Source: Anaerolineae bacterium (GTDB lineage Bacteria > Chloroflexota > Anaerolineae > Promineifilales > Promineifilaceae). Taken from it: 64,000 bases of DNA. A model generated the notes under the pieces. That model was not told the origin of the DNA. It saw only the letters and a program-made list of their open reading frames with translations, and ran no database searches. How positions within the stretch are numbered: position 1 is the first letter of the stretch; each line of letters begins with the position of its first letter. Location of the stretch: positions 1 to 64,000 of the forward strand of contig JAMLHW010000010.1 of the NCBI GenBank assembly GCA_023954475.1. Direction: 5' to 3'. Shown here piece by piece: positions 8,563 through 18,480 of the stretch. A program made the position numbers and the translations under genes.

Positions 8563-10871
8563 TCACTATCGCCGGCTATCGCTGCGTAACACGCCTGATC
8601 GTACGCATTTTGTTCCGGCAGCAGCGGACGAGCCAGCGCCAGGCAGTATTCTACCTGCTCCACGTCCCCCAATTGACGATAACGCCCGGCTATTGTCACA
8701 TAGGTCCACATATCCCCGTCCAACGCCACCGCTGCTTCAAACGACCTCGCTGCTGCTGCATAATTCCAAACTATCGCATAGGCGTTGCCGCGATTGTAGA
8801 AGGCGTCCGCATCCTCGGGATTGAGGCGGATCGCCTCGTCGTAGTCGGCAATGGCGCGATCGTGCTCTTGCTTCTTATGGTAGGCAAGGCCGCGATTGTA
8901 GAAGGCACTCGCATACTCGGGGTTGATGCGGATTGCCTCATCGTAGTCGGCAATAGCGCGGTCGCAATCCTTTTTTCTAAGGTAGGCGTTGCCGCGATTT
9001 AAAAATGCATCCGCAAACTCGGGGTTGAGACGGATCGCCTGGTCGTAGTCGGCGATGGCGCGATCATACTTCTGCGTGTCAAAATAGGTGTTGCCGCGAT
9101 TGAAGTAGGCAGCAATGTAGTTGGGATCGAGACGAATCGCCTCGGTGTAGTCCGCGATAGCACGCTCAAAATCTCCGGTGTCTTTGAAAGCATTCCCTCG
9201 ATTATTAAACGCGAAAGAGTAGCCCGGATTGAGGCGAATCGCCTCATCATAGTCGGCAAAGGCAAGGACATACTCCTGCTTGTGATTATGAGCAACGCCG
9301 CGACTGTTGAAAGCTTCTACATACTTGTGGTCAAGTCGAATCGCTTCACTGTAATCGGAGAGCGCAAGATCGTATTCATCTTTATTGGCGCGAGCGATAC
9401 CTCGATTGTGATACGCTTCTGCATATTCTGGATTGAGACGGATCGCTTCGTCAAAATCTGCGATAGCAAGATCAAACAGGCCTAAATCGTCATGCACATT
9501 ACCGCGATTGAAAAACGGGCTATAGTTTGTCGGATCCAACCGAATGGCTTCATTGAAATCTGCAATAGCGAGATCGAACTGGCCCTGATAGCGTTGAGCG
9601 TTGCCACGCATTTCGACTGCATCAGCATCACCTGGATCGAGGCGAATAGCTTCATCAAAGTCGGAAATCGCTCGACTGAACTCTTTTTTCTGTTGGTAGA
9701 CAAGACCGCGTGTTTTAAATGCTCTCGATAGTTCCGGCTCAATACGTAAAGCATTATCCAGGTCTAAGATGACTTTCTCATATTCTTCTATATAGAAAAA
9801 AGCAATTGCCCGATAGACTAACAGTACTGCTTTTTCGGGTTGGAGCTGAACCGCATTGTTGTAATCGGCAATTGCGAGGTCGTAAGCTTCAACTTCACAA
9901 TATGTGTCACCGCGCATAAAGTACGCAAGTGCATTTTCGGAATTGAGCAGGATTGATCTATCGAAATCACTAATAGCCGCTGTATAAGAGCCATTAAATC
10001 TGTTTGCGATACCACGTTGCAGAAAGGCGTTTGCATCTTCAGGACTTAGATTTATTGCTCTGTCAAAGTCAGAAATGGCGCGGTCGTACTCTTTCAGTCT
10101 AGTGTAAGTTTTGCCGCGACCGATAAAGTGTTTTGATTCATCAGGATCAAGACGGATCGCTTCGTCGAAATCTGCAATCGCGCGGATCATCTCCTTATTC
10201 TTGCTATATGCTATACCGCGATAAAAGTATGCTTCAGCGTCCTCTGGCTTTAACCGGATCGCTTCGTTGAAATCGACGACTGCTTGATCGTATTGACCTT
10301 TTTTAGCATGGGCATAACCCCGTTCCACGAACATGCCCGCGTCTTCAGGCTCCAGTTGCAAAGCTTCATCCAGATCGCCAACAGCTAGCTCATATTGACC
10401 TATCATAAGATATGCCTGACCTCGACTCGCTAACGCATCAACATCGTTGGGTTCAAGCCGAATTGACATACTGTAGTTTTCTATAGCTTGCTCGTATGCA
10501 CCCATTTCGTGGTTGGCATATCCTCGATCGTAGAAGGCGGACGCATATTCGGGGTTGAGGCGAATAACCTCATCGAAGTCAGATATAGCCTTGTCAAATT
10601 GCCCTAAGCTTACATATACATTGCCACGTCTGAAATAGGGTTGCCATTTCTCAGGAGCGAGAAGAATTGCCTGATCAAGATCAACAAGTGCATGATCGTA
10701 GTCGCGCTTTTCGTAATATGCGTTGCCACGATCTGTTAAAGCTCGAGCATATCCTGGAGCGAGATGGATTGCTTTGCTGAACGCCTCAATGGCAAGATCG
10801 TACTCACCAGACTCTAAATGGACGCTTCCCTGATGATTGTATTTGACTGCTTCTTCGGAATGTGTTGACAT
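8439..10871 (-). CDS. Tetratricopeptide-repeat protein of more than 20 TPR units
   Basis: All but the last ~90 of 810 residues is a chain of 34-residue TPR units of the form AIADYDEAIRLNPEYADAFYNRGNAY. TPR superhelices bind partner proteins. The C-terminus is different (DPDFAFIRDDPRFQAL), a tail often seen after TPRs in Chloroflexota and cyanobacterial proteins. There is no signal peptide or membrane segment, so it should be cytosolic. An AGAGA ribosome site lies before the ATG at 10871. The gene has no TTCGGCCGAA palindrome over 2.4 kb, and its 3' end is duplicated elsewhere in the window. Repeat homogeneity suggests recent internal duplication. Partner unknown. Confidence 0.9.
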   Translation of the reverse strand: MSTHSEEAVKYNHQGSVHLESGEYDLAIEAFSKAIHLAPGYARALTDRGNAYYEKRDYDHALVDLDQAILLAPEKWQPYFRRGNVYVSLGQFDKAISDFDEVIRLNPEYASAFYDRGYANHEMGAYEQAIENYSMSIRLEPNDVDALASRGQAYLMIGQYELAVGDLDEALQLEPEDAGMFVERGYAHAKKGQYDQAVVDFNEAIRLKPEDAEAYFYRGIAYSKNKEMIRAIADFDEAIRLDPDESKHFIGRGKTYTRLKEYDRAISDFDRAINLSPEDANAFLQRGIANRFNGSYTAAISDFDRSILLNSENALAYFMRGDTYCEVEAYDLAIADYNNAVQLQPEKAVLLVYRAIAFFYIEEYEKVILDLDNALRIEPELSRAFKTRGLVYQQKKEFSRAISDFDEAIRLDPGDADAVEMRGNAQRYQGQFDLAIADFNEAIRLDPTNYSPFFNRGNVHDDLGLFDLAIADFDEAIRLNPEYAEAYHNRGIARANKDEYDLALSDYSEAIRLDHKYVEAFNSRGVAHNHKQEYVLAFADYDEAIRLNPGYSFAFNNRGNAFKDTGDFERAIADYTEAIRLDPNYIAAYFNRGNTYFDTQKYDRAIADYDQAIRLNPEFADAFLNRGNAYLRKKDCDRAIADYDEAIRINPEYASAFYNRGLAYHKKQEHDRAIADYDEAIRLNPEDADAFYNRGNAYAIVWNYAAAARSFEAAVALDGDMWTYVTIAGRYRQLGDVEQVEYCLALARPLLPEQNAYDQACYAAIAGDSERALDLLAKVLHDDPTQKAWAALDPDFAFIRDDPRFQALIT

Positions 10872-11426
10872 TAACTATCTCTTTTGCATCAGAACCTGAC
10901 TGGCAGCAGAAAGAGTAAAAACGTTTCTTACTATGCTGCTTGAGAATGACTTGGACAAACTGCATTATGAGCGAAAATGACTATGATGTCAATTTCTTGT
11001 GCTGGAGATGCGTTCAGTCTGTGACGAAGATACGTTACTTTCAATTCATCAACAAAGAAAGGGAGGAAACGCTGTCATGATTCTACTGGAAACGTTCTGC
11101 ATTCAGGTTGATAGGTCATTGTAACCAAATCGATCCAAAACCAACTTTATCTCATCTGCCGTTGGCATATTGTGCCCGGTTCCCGATTCCTGCACTTTGG
11201 GTGCACTAGTAGCGTTGGCCACTGGCGTTCTTGCGCCAGGGGTGACAGTAATATAGGAGGTATGAAACCCTTCTTCAGCAAGGCTTTGGAGGACAACACA
11301 GCCCAAGAGATCATCGCCTATTTAGCCAAGAACATCACGATTCGGTGGCCTTGAAAGCAATACATGGCGGACATCGGCCGAAACCACCACATAATCATTA
11401 CCCTGAGTTGCTGTCATTGACGGCGA
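10872..11426. other. Intergenic stretch, no convincing gene
   Basis: The stretch holds the upstream region of the TPR gene. Its only longer frame is a 67-codon minus-strand frame (11103-11306) without a recognisable family or good ribosome site. A plus-strand AGGAGGT at about 11255 abuts an ATG with no spacer and leads into only 30 codons. One palindrome copy lies near 11375. Confidence 0.45.
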
Positions 11427-11846
11427 TCAAACATCATCCACGGATGCTGCAAACGCGGCAAATGCCCGATTTGGCTCTGCGCCACGAAACTTGAACTGCT
11501 CGATGACTTGCGCCCCATTGTTGACCAGTGCTCTGGACATCTGGCGCAAGGTTGATCCAATCGCCGACTTGTACGTGCAAAACACCAACGTCTTCTTGTC
11601 GTCCATCTTGCCCAGGCGCTTGATGAAACGCATCGCGCCATCGGACGGGTGTTGCCGAATGATGAAGAGTCCCTTCACCCAGCCACCGACGCAAATCAGG
11701 TCGGCTGCCTTTACAGTCGCCGGGTCAGCCGTTGAGACGGATTCTACAGTACACTGGTGACCGTGCTGCTCCAGCATAACGCCCATCGTCTGCGCGGCTT
11801 GAGCCGTCGTTCCCGTGCTGCTATCGTAAACTATCGCAATGTTCAC
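11427..11846 (-). CDS. Flavodoxin-family protein
   Basis: The 139-residue protein starts MNIAIVYDSSTGTTAQAAQ: the SSTGTTA loop is the FMN-phosphate-binding loop of flavodoxins. Later ICVGGWVKGLFIIRQHPSD would be the region that packs on the isoalloxazine ring, and KKTLVFCTYKSAIG a central strand. It is slightly shorter than classical flavodoxins (~150-170). It may act as a one-electron carrier or as an NADPH-dependent reductase. It lies 55 bp downstream of the broken MFS transporter gene on the same strand. Confidence 0.82.
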   Translation of the reverse strand: MNIAIVYDSSTGTTAQAAQTMGVMLEQHGHQCTVESVSTADPATVKAADLICVGGWVKGLFIIRQHPSDGAMRFIKRLGKMDDKKTLVFCTYKSAIGSTLRQMSRALVNNGAQVIEQFKFRGAEPNRAFAAFAASVDDV

Positions 11847-11901
11847 TAGAAAATCTCCTTTGCGTGTTCAAGTCGCAATCTCATCTATACATTTCACATC
11901 A

Positions 11902-13305
11902 TCAAGTAGCAGGCGCAACCGTGTTCAGTTTGCGTGCAGTGGTGGCGCTAAGAGCCACATTGCGCACGGCCGACTGGGCCGCCATACTCCGTTCTTGAGT
12001 AACCTGCCAGCCCAAAGCGCCGACTGCGCCGCGTTGCTCAGGCAGCCTCAATGTAACGAATACCAGCAGCGCCGTGAACAGAATCAAGGCTGCGGAAATA
12101 AAGAATACACTCTGCGCCGGCACAAACCGAACGATGATCAGCACCAATGCCGGCGCCAACAGACTACCCAATGATCCGATAGCTCCTTTGATCCCCATCG
12201 CCCGTGAGCGGTGTTTCTCGGGCGTGATGTCGAGATAGGAGGCGTTCAAAGCAGGGTTGACCAATGATTCGCCCAGCCCGGCAATGACGAACGCGCCCAC
12301 GATCAGCACGTAGCTATTCGAGACCATCAAGCCGACATATTGGGAGGCGTGCAGGATTAGGCCCACCACGAGTACCGGTTTTCGGCCGAAACGGTCACTC
12401 GACTGACTCAGCACCAGACTCCCAACCAGCGCTGCCCAGCCGTACAAGCTGATCGCCGAGCCGAATTGCGCCGTCGACCACTCCAATTCGTCGAAAACAT
12501 AGAACGGTAGTTGGGGATCGATGAAGAACCAGGCAAAGATCATGCTCAAGTTGACGGCGAGCAGCACACCGAAGGCGATCAGGGGCCGCGGCAACGTTGA
12601 TCTAAATGACACAACAGCCGATTGACTGGTAGCCAGCAGCGCGAGTCGTTTCTGGCGCAGACTCTCCCGGTGTCTCGCCTGCCACGTGTGTGTTTCGGGA
12701 GGGCGAAAAATGCGATCAGGCACGTGAGCAACCCCAACACAATGGAGACCAGGAAAGGCGGCCCGTAGCCCAGCGGTCGTAGAGCAGACCGCCCAAGACT
12801 GGGCCGATGATGAACCCGGCCGCCGTACCTGCGCCAATCACACCGATCCAGCGTGCACGCTCATCGTTCGGCGCGACATCGGCAACAACCCCCATCGTGG
12901 CCGGCCCTAACCCCGCAGTCAGTGCACCGGCAAAACCGCGAATGAGGATAAAAGTCAACGCCGTGGCTGCCAGATAGTAGCCTGCAAAGGCCGCCGTGAA
13001 CACGGCAAACGAAAGCAGTATCAACGGTCGCCTGCCAAAGCGATCGGCAAGTGAACCCATCACCGGGGCTGCGATCATGCTCGCCATTGAATAGGCCATG
13101 ACGCTCGTCGCCAGCACTGCCACACCGGCACCAAAATCGCCGATCTTTCTGGCAAAGGGAAGATCATGCCGAAACTGATCATCTGAACGGCAGTACACAG
13201 CGCAACCAGTACGATCACGATGCGGGCGCGACGTGGCTCCATACCACCAGCCACGACCTTTGTCGCTCGGCTGACCCGGCCCATGTGCACGTTCTGCCCG
13301 TTCAT
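11902..13305 (-). pseudogene. MFS efflux transporter, frame broken by three 1-bp deletions
   Basis: Joined across frames, this encodes a ~468-residue, 12-14-helix major facilitator protein with two signature loops, GSLADRFGRRPLI (N-half) and SSDRFGRKPVLV (C-half), typical of drug:proton antiporters. Breaks are at TTT near 13154, GGG near 12769 and GG near 12695; adding one base at each restores a continuous frame whose length is an exact multiple of three (1404+3). The restored start ATG at 13305 shares an ATGA overlap with the stop of the restored SnoaL-like gene. Every break is a single missing base in a homopolymer, so sequencing error is as likely as true decay. Confidence 0.8.
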
Positions 13306-13767
13306 AAGCCGACGCCCAGTTCGACGATCAATCGCCGGAGTCCATGTAGATGGTTTCGCGTTGAACGAGACCATCCTGCACGTCATAAAGGGTCACGCCC
13401 GGAACTGAATGGTTTTACCTGTGGGTTCGAGTCGCTGCTCAAAAACGGGCGGTCCAAGTGGTCCCGTGTGTGTGCCAGTGAAGACCCACTCGGTCACGAC
13501 GACATCGTCTGCGGCGATAGTGCGCGTGACTTCGTAGTCGGAATCATCGAAACCCGCGAACCAGATAGGAAAAAACGCGGCGCTCTCTTCGGCCGAACTC
13601 GGTGGCGTCTCAAAGGCATCGCCGTACACCCAATCGATGATGAACCCCTCGGCGTGTAAGGCCTTCAACGTCTTTGTGTCTTGGGCCGACATAGCTGCCA
13701 CCACTTGGGACACGACCTCAAATGCTGAGGGGTTGTCCTGACGAGGTTTGCGGTTCATGAGCTTCAT
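13302..13767 (-). pseudogene. SnoaL/NTF2-like protein, frame broken by two 1-bp deletions
   Basis: The first ~124 residues read in one frame (VVSQVVAAMSAQDTKTLKALHAEGF, DYEVTRTIAADDVVVTEWVFTGTHTG), a SnoaL-like cone fold used by polyketide cyclases, isomerases and many proteins of unknown role. After GKTIQFR the frame is lost at CCC 13398-13400; one added G gives GVTLYDVQDGLVQRETIY, and a second missing base at AA 13330-13331 is needed to reach IVELGVGL and a stop at 13302. The repaired gene is 155 codons plus stop (466+2 bp) and its stop overlaps the MFS start. It follows the MDR gene by 18 bp. Confidence 0.75.
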
Positions 13768-13785
13768 CGCGTTCGATATCCCTGG

Positions 13786-14805
13786 TCAATAATCGGGGCC
13801 AAGCAATATTTTGCCGCCCGTCATCTGGCCCACATAATCCTTGACGGCCAGCTGCGCTTCCTCAAACGGATAGCGAGCGCGAATCTCGCTGCTTAGCTCA
13901 CTTGCCATGAGCCGCTGTGCACGCCGCCACAGCATCTGGATTTGAACCAGATTCTTATTCTTCATCCACGGTCCCAACCAAAACCCGTCAACCGACTTGC
14001 CCTGAAAGATCAGGTGGTCGTGGCTCACTTCAGGCGCCGCTTTGGACAGGCAGCTAAACAGCACCACTTTGCTGTTGTCGGGCATTGCATCGAGAAGTTG
14101 ACGGGTCATTGGACCGGCCACCGCATCAAACGCCAGGTGAGCGTCAGCTCGATGGCATGCCTCGTGGAGCCGTTGGTTAAAATCAGGCTCGCTGCTATTC
14201 AACACCACGCGTGCACCTTGCGCCTTGAGCAGGTCTACTTGCGCCTCGCGACGCACCACATTGATGATCTCAACTTCCTCAGTGCGACCCAACCGATTGA
14301 CCATTTGCCCGAGCGAACTGGCCGCTGCCGTGAGCACAACCGCTTTGTGTCCACCTTTTTTGGCAATGTCCAGGAACGCGCTCGCGGTCAGTGGATTGAT
14401 GATGGACACCGCGCCCTGCTCCAGGCCAACTGACTCATGTAGGGGCAGCGCACCGCCTTTGGCCGAAGTCACGACATACTCGGCCCACATGCCGCGCCCT
14501 TCTCCCTGACTCAAGCAGGCCACCCGCTTTCCGAGAAAGTAACGTCCGGCCATGCCGGACCCTACGGCCACAACCGTACCCGACGCTTCGCCACCGGGAA
14601 TAACCGGGGGTGAATTGTCAAAGCCATAGTTGCCGTCCAGGTAGGCCAAATCGGAAGGGTTAATGGGTGACGCGGCGACTTTTACCAGTATCTCATCACT
14701 GCCCGGCTCGGGAACCGGACGCTGTTCGACCCGGAGCGCTTCGGGGCCTGAATATGAATCCAGGACAACAGCCGTCATCTGGTCAGGAATATGTTTCTGT
14801 GTCAT
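13786..14805 (-). CDS. Zinc-free medium-chain dehydrogenase / quinone-oxidoreductase-like protein
   Basis: The 339-residue protein has the MDR fold: a GroES-like N-terminus (VKVAASPINPSDLAYLDGNYG, VIPGGEASGTVVAVGSGM) and a nucleotide-binding half with TAAASSLGQMVNRLGR in place of the usual glycine-rich loop. The catalytic and structural zinc cysteines of alcohol dehydrogenases are absent, so a quinone or enone reductase using NADPH is likely. Of two adjacent ATGs (14808, 14805) the second has GGAAG at better spacing. It overlaps the end of the upstream 2TM gene by 23 bp and leads into the SnoaL and MFS genes, so these look like one operon. Confidence 0.83.
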   Translation of the reverse strand: MTQKHIPDQMTAVVLDSYSGPEALRVEQRPVPEPGSDEILVKVAASPINPSDLAYLDGNYGFDNSPPVIPGGEASGTVVAVGSGMAGRYFLGKRVACLSQGEGRGMWAEYVVTSAKGGALPLHESVGLEQGAVSIINPLTASAFLDIAKKGGHKAVVLTAAASSLGQMVNRLGRTEEVEIINVVRREAQVDLLKAQGARVVLNSSEPDFNQRLHEACHRADAHLAFDAVAGPMTRQLLDAMPDNSKVVLFSCLSKAAPEVSHDHLIFQGKSVDGFWLGPWMKNKNLVQIQMLWRRAQRLMASELSSEIRARYPFEEAQLAVKDYVGQMTGGKILLGPDY

Positions 14806-15076
14806 CATATTCTTCCATAATCTCTCTAATCTTCTTCTCCTCCCAATCTGAACCAAACCGGGAGCCTGAGCCGAAAACAGAAACTGCATGGAAACCAAGA
14901 GCAATACCCCACCCCAGGAGCGGCCAATAGAACCAAAGGTTGTCTGGTGATGTAAAGATATTGAGTAAAAACAGAAACAGGTTTACGATTACGTACACAG
15001 CAAGGTGCACGTAAAAACCTTTCAATGCTTCAACTCTTTCCTTTGCTCGCTGGTATCTGATTTCTTTCGTAGTCAT
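14783..15076 (-). CDS. 2TM-domain small membrane protein
   Basis: The 97-residue protein has a basic N-terminus (IRYQRAKERVEALKGFYVHLAVYVIVN), two hydrophobic helices around residues 24-42 and 48-68 and a charged cytoplasmic tail (WEEKKIREIMEEYDD). This is the 2TM domain pattern found alone or fused to histidine kinases and LytTR regulators. Its role is unknown. It begins the operon with the MDR gene, and a repeated sequence with paired TAACACC boxes lies 94 bp upstream. Confidence 0.8.
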   Translation of the reverse strand: MTTKEIRYQRAKERVEALKGFYVHLAVYVIVNLFLFLLNIFTSPDNLWFYWPLLGWGIALGFHAVSVFGSGSRFGSDWEEKKIREIMEEYDDTETYS

Positions 15077-15169
15077 TTTTGTCTCTCCTGATAATAGTCA
15101 CGAATTAACTGAGTTGGTTTGTCACGTTCTTGTCTTCATCCTCATTGGTTGAAGGAGGATTTCGTTCAT

Positions 15170-15226
15170 CTGATTACAGCGTACTCGACAGGTGGTGTTA
15201 CTGTCATACCCCGAAGGTGTTATTCG
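15170..15226 (-). repeat. Upstream repeat with paired TAACACC boxes, copy 1
   Basis: A 57-bp stretch matching 19010-19066 almost base for base in its right 36 bp. On the minus strand it holds two direct TAACACC boxes 22 bp apart (15216-15222 and 15194-15200), about two helical turns. Both copies lie upstream of a minus-strand start codon (94 and 41 bp), so this is a candidate shared operator or promoter. Confidence 0.65.
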
Positions 15227-15267
15227 GCACTGGACACTGGCGTAGGCGTTTCAGGTTTCTCCTTGTT

Positions 15268-16065
15268 TTACGTGATACCGAGTGCAGCCGTGATCAGGAA
15301 AATCATATTGAATAAGAAATTACCAACCCAATGGAATACCATTGCTAACGGCAAACTGCCTAACGGCCCTGCCGCGAAGGCAAAACTCAGACCGCCAATC
15401 AGGATACCGGGGTAAAGCCAGCGTTGATAAACGTGCTTCAGGGTAAACAGCACGCCGTTGGCAACCCAGTCCCATCTGCCAAACACACCCCGCATACGGG
15501 GCAATAAAAACCCACGGTAATATAATTCCTCACCGAAGATATTGAACAGTAACCCCACAACGAAATACAGGAAGACGAACAGGAAATTGCCTTCCAGGGA
15601 AATATCTGGAAACACATCTGAGGCACTGTTGACCGGGATAGTGGGATTGCTGGCAGCCGGCCACCATTCAGGTGGAACAAACCCCGGCGCAGACGCCACT
15701 GCCCGATTGACTGGCCCCATCATCATGCTCAGACTCATCCCCAAAACAAAAACAACGCCTGTCAAAATCCAGGCATTCCGACCCTTAGGCCAACGCCAGC
15801 GGATGCGGTCGCGGAGGGCGTTGATGGTCAGCCGATACCCTTCACGACGCAGTAACACCAACCCGGCCACCAATTCCGCGCCACTCCCCAAGACAGCGAT
15901 CGTTAGTAAAAGCCATGTTGGTACCGTTCCACCCGTGGGGATGAATTGTCGCCCGACGACGTAAATCAAAAAGGTATACCAAAGTGCGGGCCAGATGAAC
16001 ATCAGAATTATTGTTCCCAACTTATACTGTGGGATAGTTGTCGGACTTCTTTCTTTCATTTCCAT
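15268..16065 (-). CDS. CPBP-family intramembrane metalloprotease
   Basis: The protein (265 residues from the ATG at 16065) is strongly hydrophobic with about 7-8 helices. It carries the three CPBP/CAAX-protease motifs: FGEELYYRGFLLPRM (EExxxR at residues ~179-184), LKHVYQRW (His ~211) and MVFHWVGNFLFN (His ~245). The family includes prenyl-CAAX proteases and bacteriocin self-immunity proteins; no bacteriocin gene is recognisable here. The frame extends upstream to a TTG at 16083, but no ribosome site supports it. The substrate is unknown. Confidence 0.87.
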   Translation of the reverse strand: MEMKERSPTTIPQYKLGTIILMFIWPALWYTFLIYVVGRQFIPTGGTVPTWLLLTIAVLGSGAELVAGLVLLRREGYRLTINALRDRIRWRWPKGRNAWILTGVVFVLGMSLSMMMGPVNRAVASAPGFVPPEWWPAASNPTIPVNSASDVFPDISLEGNFLFVFLYFVVGLLFNIFGEELYYRGFLLPRMRGVFGRWDWVANGVLFTLKHVYQRWLYPGILIGGLSFAFAAGPLGSLPLAMVFHWVGNFLFNMIFLITAALGIT

Positions 16066-16233
16066 TTCTCTTATTTGGCTCAAAGCGATTTAACTCCGCC
16101 GGCCCAACAGCAGCTCGGCGGCGCCCAGCACAAAATACAAAATCTGTGGCCAGTGCAGCGAGTTGATTTCTTGGCTAAGGCCATCGCTCGCTTCTTTTTC
16201 TAAACAATCATCACGTGCCTGCCTGCACAGCCA

Positions 16234-17382
16234 TCAATCGCCCGGTAGCGAAGCGATGAAATTAGCAACCAGCTTGAAATTTGCTTTTTCATGTCTCCAG
16301 AATTGCGACCCATACTCTTCATAGAATGGATCCGCCGTAACCACCACAACCATGTCTAGTTCATCGACCAGAACAATCAACTGTCCTCCATGTCCCCAGG
16401 CGAAGTTAACCGCATAATCACCTACATTGGCGGACCACCATTGGTAGCCATAGCCGATCTCTCTGAATCCACTTATATTCTGGTAGGCATCTTCTGAATA
16501 AGTCTGCAGAGAATCATGCACCCAATCTGCAGAAACAATCTGCTTTCCTTCAAATTCACCATCATGTAGATATAATCGGCCGAACTTCGCCGCATCACGC
16601 GCTGTTAAATGCACCTCTCCGGCGCCCCAGTTATAGCCATCAAGGTCCTTTCTCCAGCTGCCCAACTCTGCGCCCAGCGGATTAAACAGATTCTCTTGCC
16701 CAAAAGATTCGAGGTCGGTGTTACACGCCCGGGCAGCAATCATTCCCAGCCAGTGGGCGGTCAGATTGCTGTACTGGAACGTCGTTCCCGGATCGTTCGT
16801 GAGGGGAAAATCAATAACGAGATGGTCGTAATTGCCGGACCATACCGCTTCCCAAAGGGTTTGATCGCTTTCCTCTGGTGGGAAACCTGCACGCATCTGC
16901 AGCATATCCCGGATGGTAATTTCATTCTTGCGTGGATCCGTTATTTGGCTGGAATATTCGGGGAAGAAAGCGAACATTTTCTGTTCTGTGCTGGACAGGC
17001 AACCTTGATCAAGGGCAATCCCCAGCAGGGCTGAAGTAATACTCTTGGTCACTGATTGCACTAACGCCTTCTGCTCTATTGACCCTTCATTGAAGTAGTC
17101 TTCAGCAATCAATTTATCGTTCTTCACCACCAGTAGTCCATAAAGCGTCTCTAATTCGGCCGCTTCAAAATACAGCTCGGCCACGAGGTCTGGATCCACG
17201 CCCTCTGCTACCGGTGTCGATGTTTGCCAATCTTCCCGCACCTGCGGCGTATAGTCCACCGCTTCCAACTGCGCTGCTGAAGGGCCACAACCTGCGTTGA
17301 CGAAACACAGCAGCAAGCACATGGCGATGATTAAGACCCGCAAATCGGCCGAAAGTGATAGGTTCTGTATGCTATTGAACAT
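16234..17382 (-). CDS. Beta-lactamase-family serine hydrolase (class C / penicillin-binding-like)
   Basis: The 382-residue protein has an N-terminal signal segment (LRVLIIAMCLLLCFVNAGC), possibly a lipoprotein signal although NAGC is a weak lipobox. Catalytic motifs are SVTK (Ser110/Lys113), YSN in FQYSNLTAHWLG, and HGG in GHGGQLIVL, the set of class C beta-lactamases, D-amino acid peptidases and esterases. It should act outside the cytoplasmic membrane; substrate is unknown. The start at 17382 has GGAG 6 bp upstream; an ATG two codons earlier overlaps that site. It follows the DUF1566-like gene by 23 bp. Confidence 0.86.
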   Translation of the reverse strand: MFNSIQNLSLSADLRVLIIAMCLLLCFVNAGCGPSAAQLEAVDYTPQVREDWQTSTPVAEGVDPDLVAELYFEAAELETLYGLLVVKNDKLIAEDYFNEGSIEQKALVQSVTKSITSALLGIALDQGCLSSTEQKMFAFFPEYSSQITDPRKNEITIRDMLQMRAGFPPEESDQTLWEAVWSGNYDHLVIDFPLTNDPGTTFQYSNLTAHWLGMIAARACNTDLESFGQENLFNPLGAELGSWRKDLDGYNWGAGEVHLTARDAAKFGRLYLHDGEFEGKQIVSADWVHDSLQTYSEDAYQNISGFREIGYGYQWWSANVGDYAVNFAWGHGGQLIVLVDELDMVVVVTADPFYEEYGSQFWRHEKANFKLVANFIASLPGD

Positions 17383-17405
17383 TTTCATCTCCGTATACCC
17401 GGCAG

Positions 17406-18356
17406 TCATGGCTGTTTCACACAGCGAAACCCCAGGTACGCCGGCCCGAACGTCTTTAAACGCGGCCACACCTGCCCATCGTAGGCGATGATGTAGGCGT
17501 GGTTTGCATCAATCTCCGTCGCCGTCCACCAATATATGACCTGAGAGTGGACGTCCCAGAGTGGCGATTCTTTGTCGGGCTTGATTTGATAGCTTGCCTC
17601 GGCGCTGTTCATGTTCCAGATGCCGCCGCTGTTTTCGCCGTGACGTGCCATCGAGCGCACTGCTTCATCGGCCGACGGCAACCGCCAGAGGTTTTGTGAC
17701 TCGTCGGTAACGGTTAACCCATCCTCAGTAAGGCGGCTGCATACGTTTTGGGCTTCCTGCCACGACATGCCTGATTGCGGCCAACCATGCCCATCTGGCG
17801 CCCAGGTGAGTGTCACACCGTTGCCCTGCACGTCGCGTGCGCCCAAATTGCCGTCAAAGACTCGAGTGGAAACACGATAGATCGGTTCGACGCTACAGAC
17901 AATGAGGGTCAGGAATGGCAGGCCGACTGCAAGGCAGGTAGCAATGCGCCTGGATTGAATTCGGCCGAACCAATACAACATCGCCAGTCCAACCAACGGC
18001 ATAATGATGAAGAATACCGCCGTGTCGTCAAATCCGTTGAAGAACCAGAGCGCAATGAGTGCTATGGCGATGTACAGTCCGGCACCTAACCGCGGCCATA
18101 GAATTGAGATCAATGTCAGCCCCATGAAAATCAACATCGGGCTGAGATATTGAATAAACATCAAGCCGGTGTTAGCCAACCACGATTCGTAATACCATCC
18201 CTCGTGGAAGTTCTCGATGATGCCCCAGCCGGCCCAAAAGCAGGTGATCAACGTCGTTAAGCTCACCGCTAGCCAGCCCGCAAGCTGTCGTCGATTGCGG
18301 GATTCACTTGGACCGATGCTGTCATGTTCTGATAAAGAATCGGTAGGCACATTCAT
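17406..18356 (-). CDS. Membrane protein with C-terminal DUF1566/Lcl-like domain
   Basis: Residues ~25-160 form about five hydrophobic helices. From ~185 to the end there is a domain of the Lcl/DUF1566 type, seen in LTWAPDGHGWPQSGMSWQEAQNVCSRL, NLWRLPSADEAVRSMARH, YWWTATEIDANHAYIIAYDG and a final FRCVK. This domain is common in secreted bacterial proteins (for example the Legionella collagen-like adhesin) and is probably a binding module. Here it would be displayed outside the cell by the membrane part. The frame starts at an ATG at 18356. It precedes the serine hydrolase gene by 23 bp, suggesting co-expression. Confidence 0.72.
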   Translation of the reverse strand: MNVPTDSLSEHDSIGPSESRNRRQLAGWLAVSLTTLITCFWAGWGIIENFHEGWYYESWLANTGLMFIQYLSPMLIFMGLTLISILWPRLGAGLYIAIALIALWFFNGFDDTAVFFIIMPLVGLAMLYWFGRIQSRRIATCLAVGLPFLTLIVCSVEPIYRVSTRVFDGNLGARDVQGNGVTLTWAPDGHGWPQSGMSWQEAQNVCSRLTEDGLTVTDESQNLWRLPSADEAVRSMARHGENSGGIWNMNSAEASYQIKPDKESPLWDVHSQVIYWWTATEIDANHAYIIAYDGQVWPRLKTFGPAYLGFRCVKQP

Positions 18357-18480
18357 TTGTACGTAATATCCGACTAGTATGGTTGCGCCTCACGCCTAAA
18401 CTTCAATTCGGCCGAACGCTGCGTGTTGACAGTGGCTTACGTGTAACTGTCACATGGCGACTTCAGCACTGTACGTTTCA

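Noticed and set aside
8780-10860. Regularly spaced DNA repeats that might suggest a CRISPR array
   Set aside because: The ~102-bp period and the translation show TPR units of one gene; there are no short identical repeats with unique spacers.
11103-11306. Minus-strand frame of 67 codons upstream of the flavodoxin region
   Set aside because: No recognisable family, weak start and composition typical of non-coding DNA; left as intergenic.
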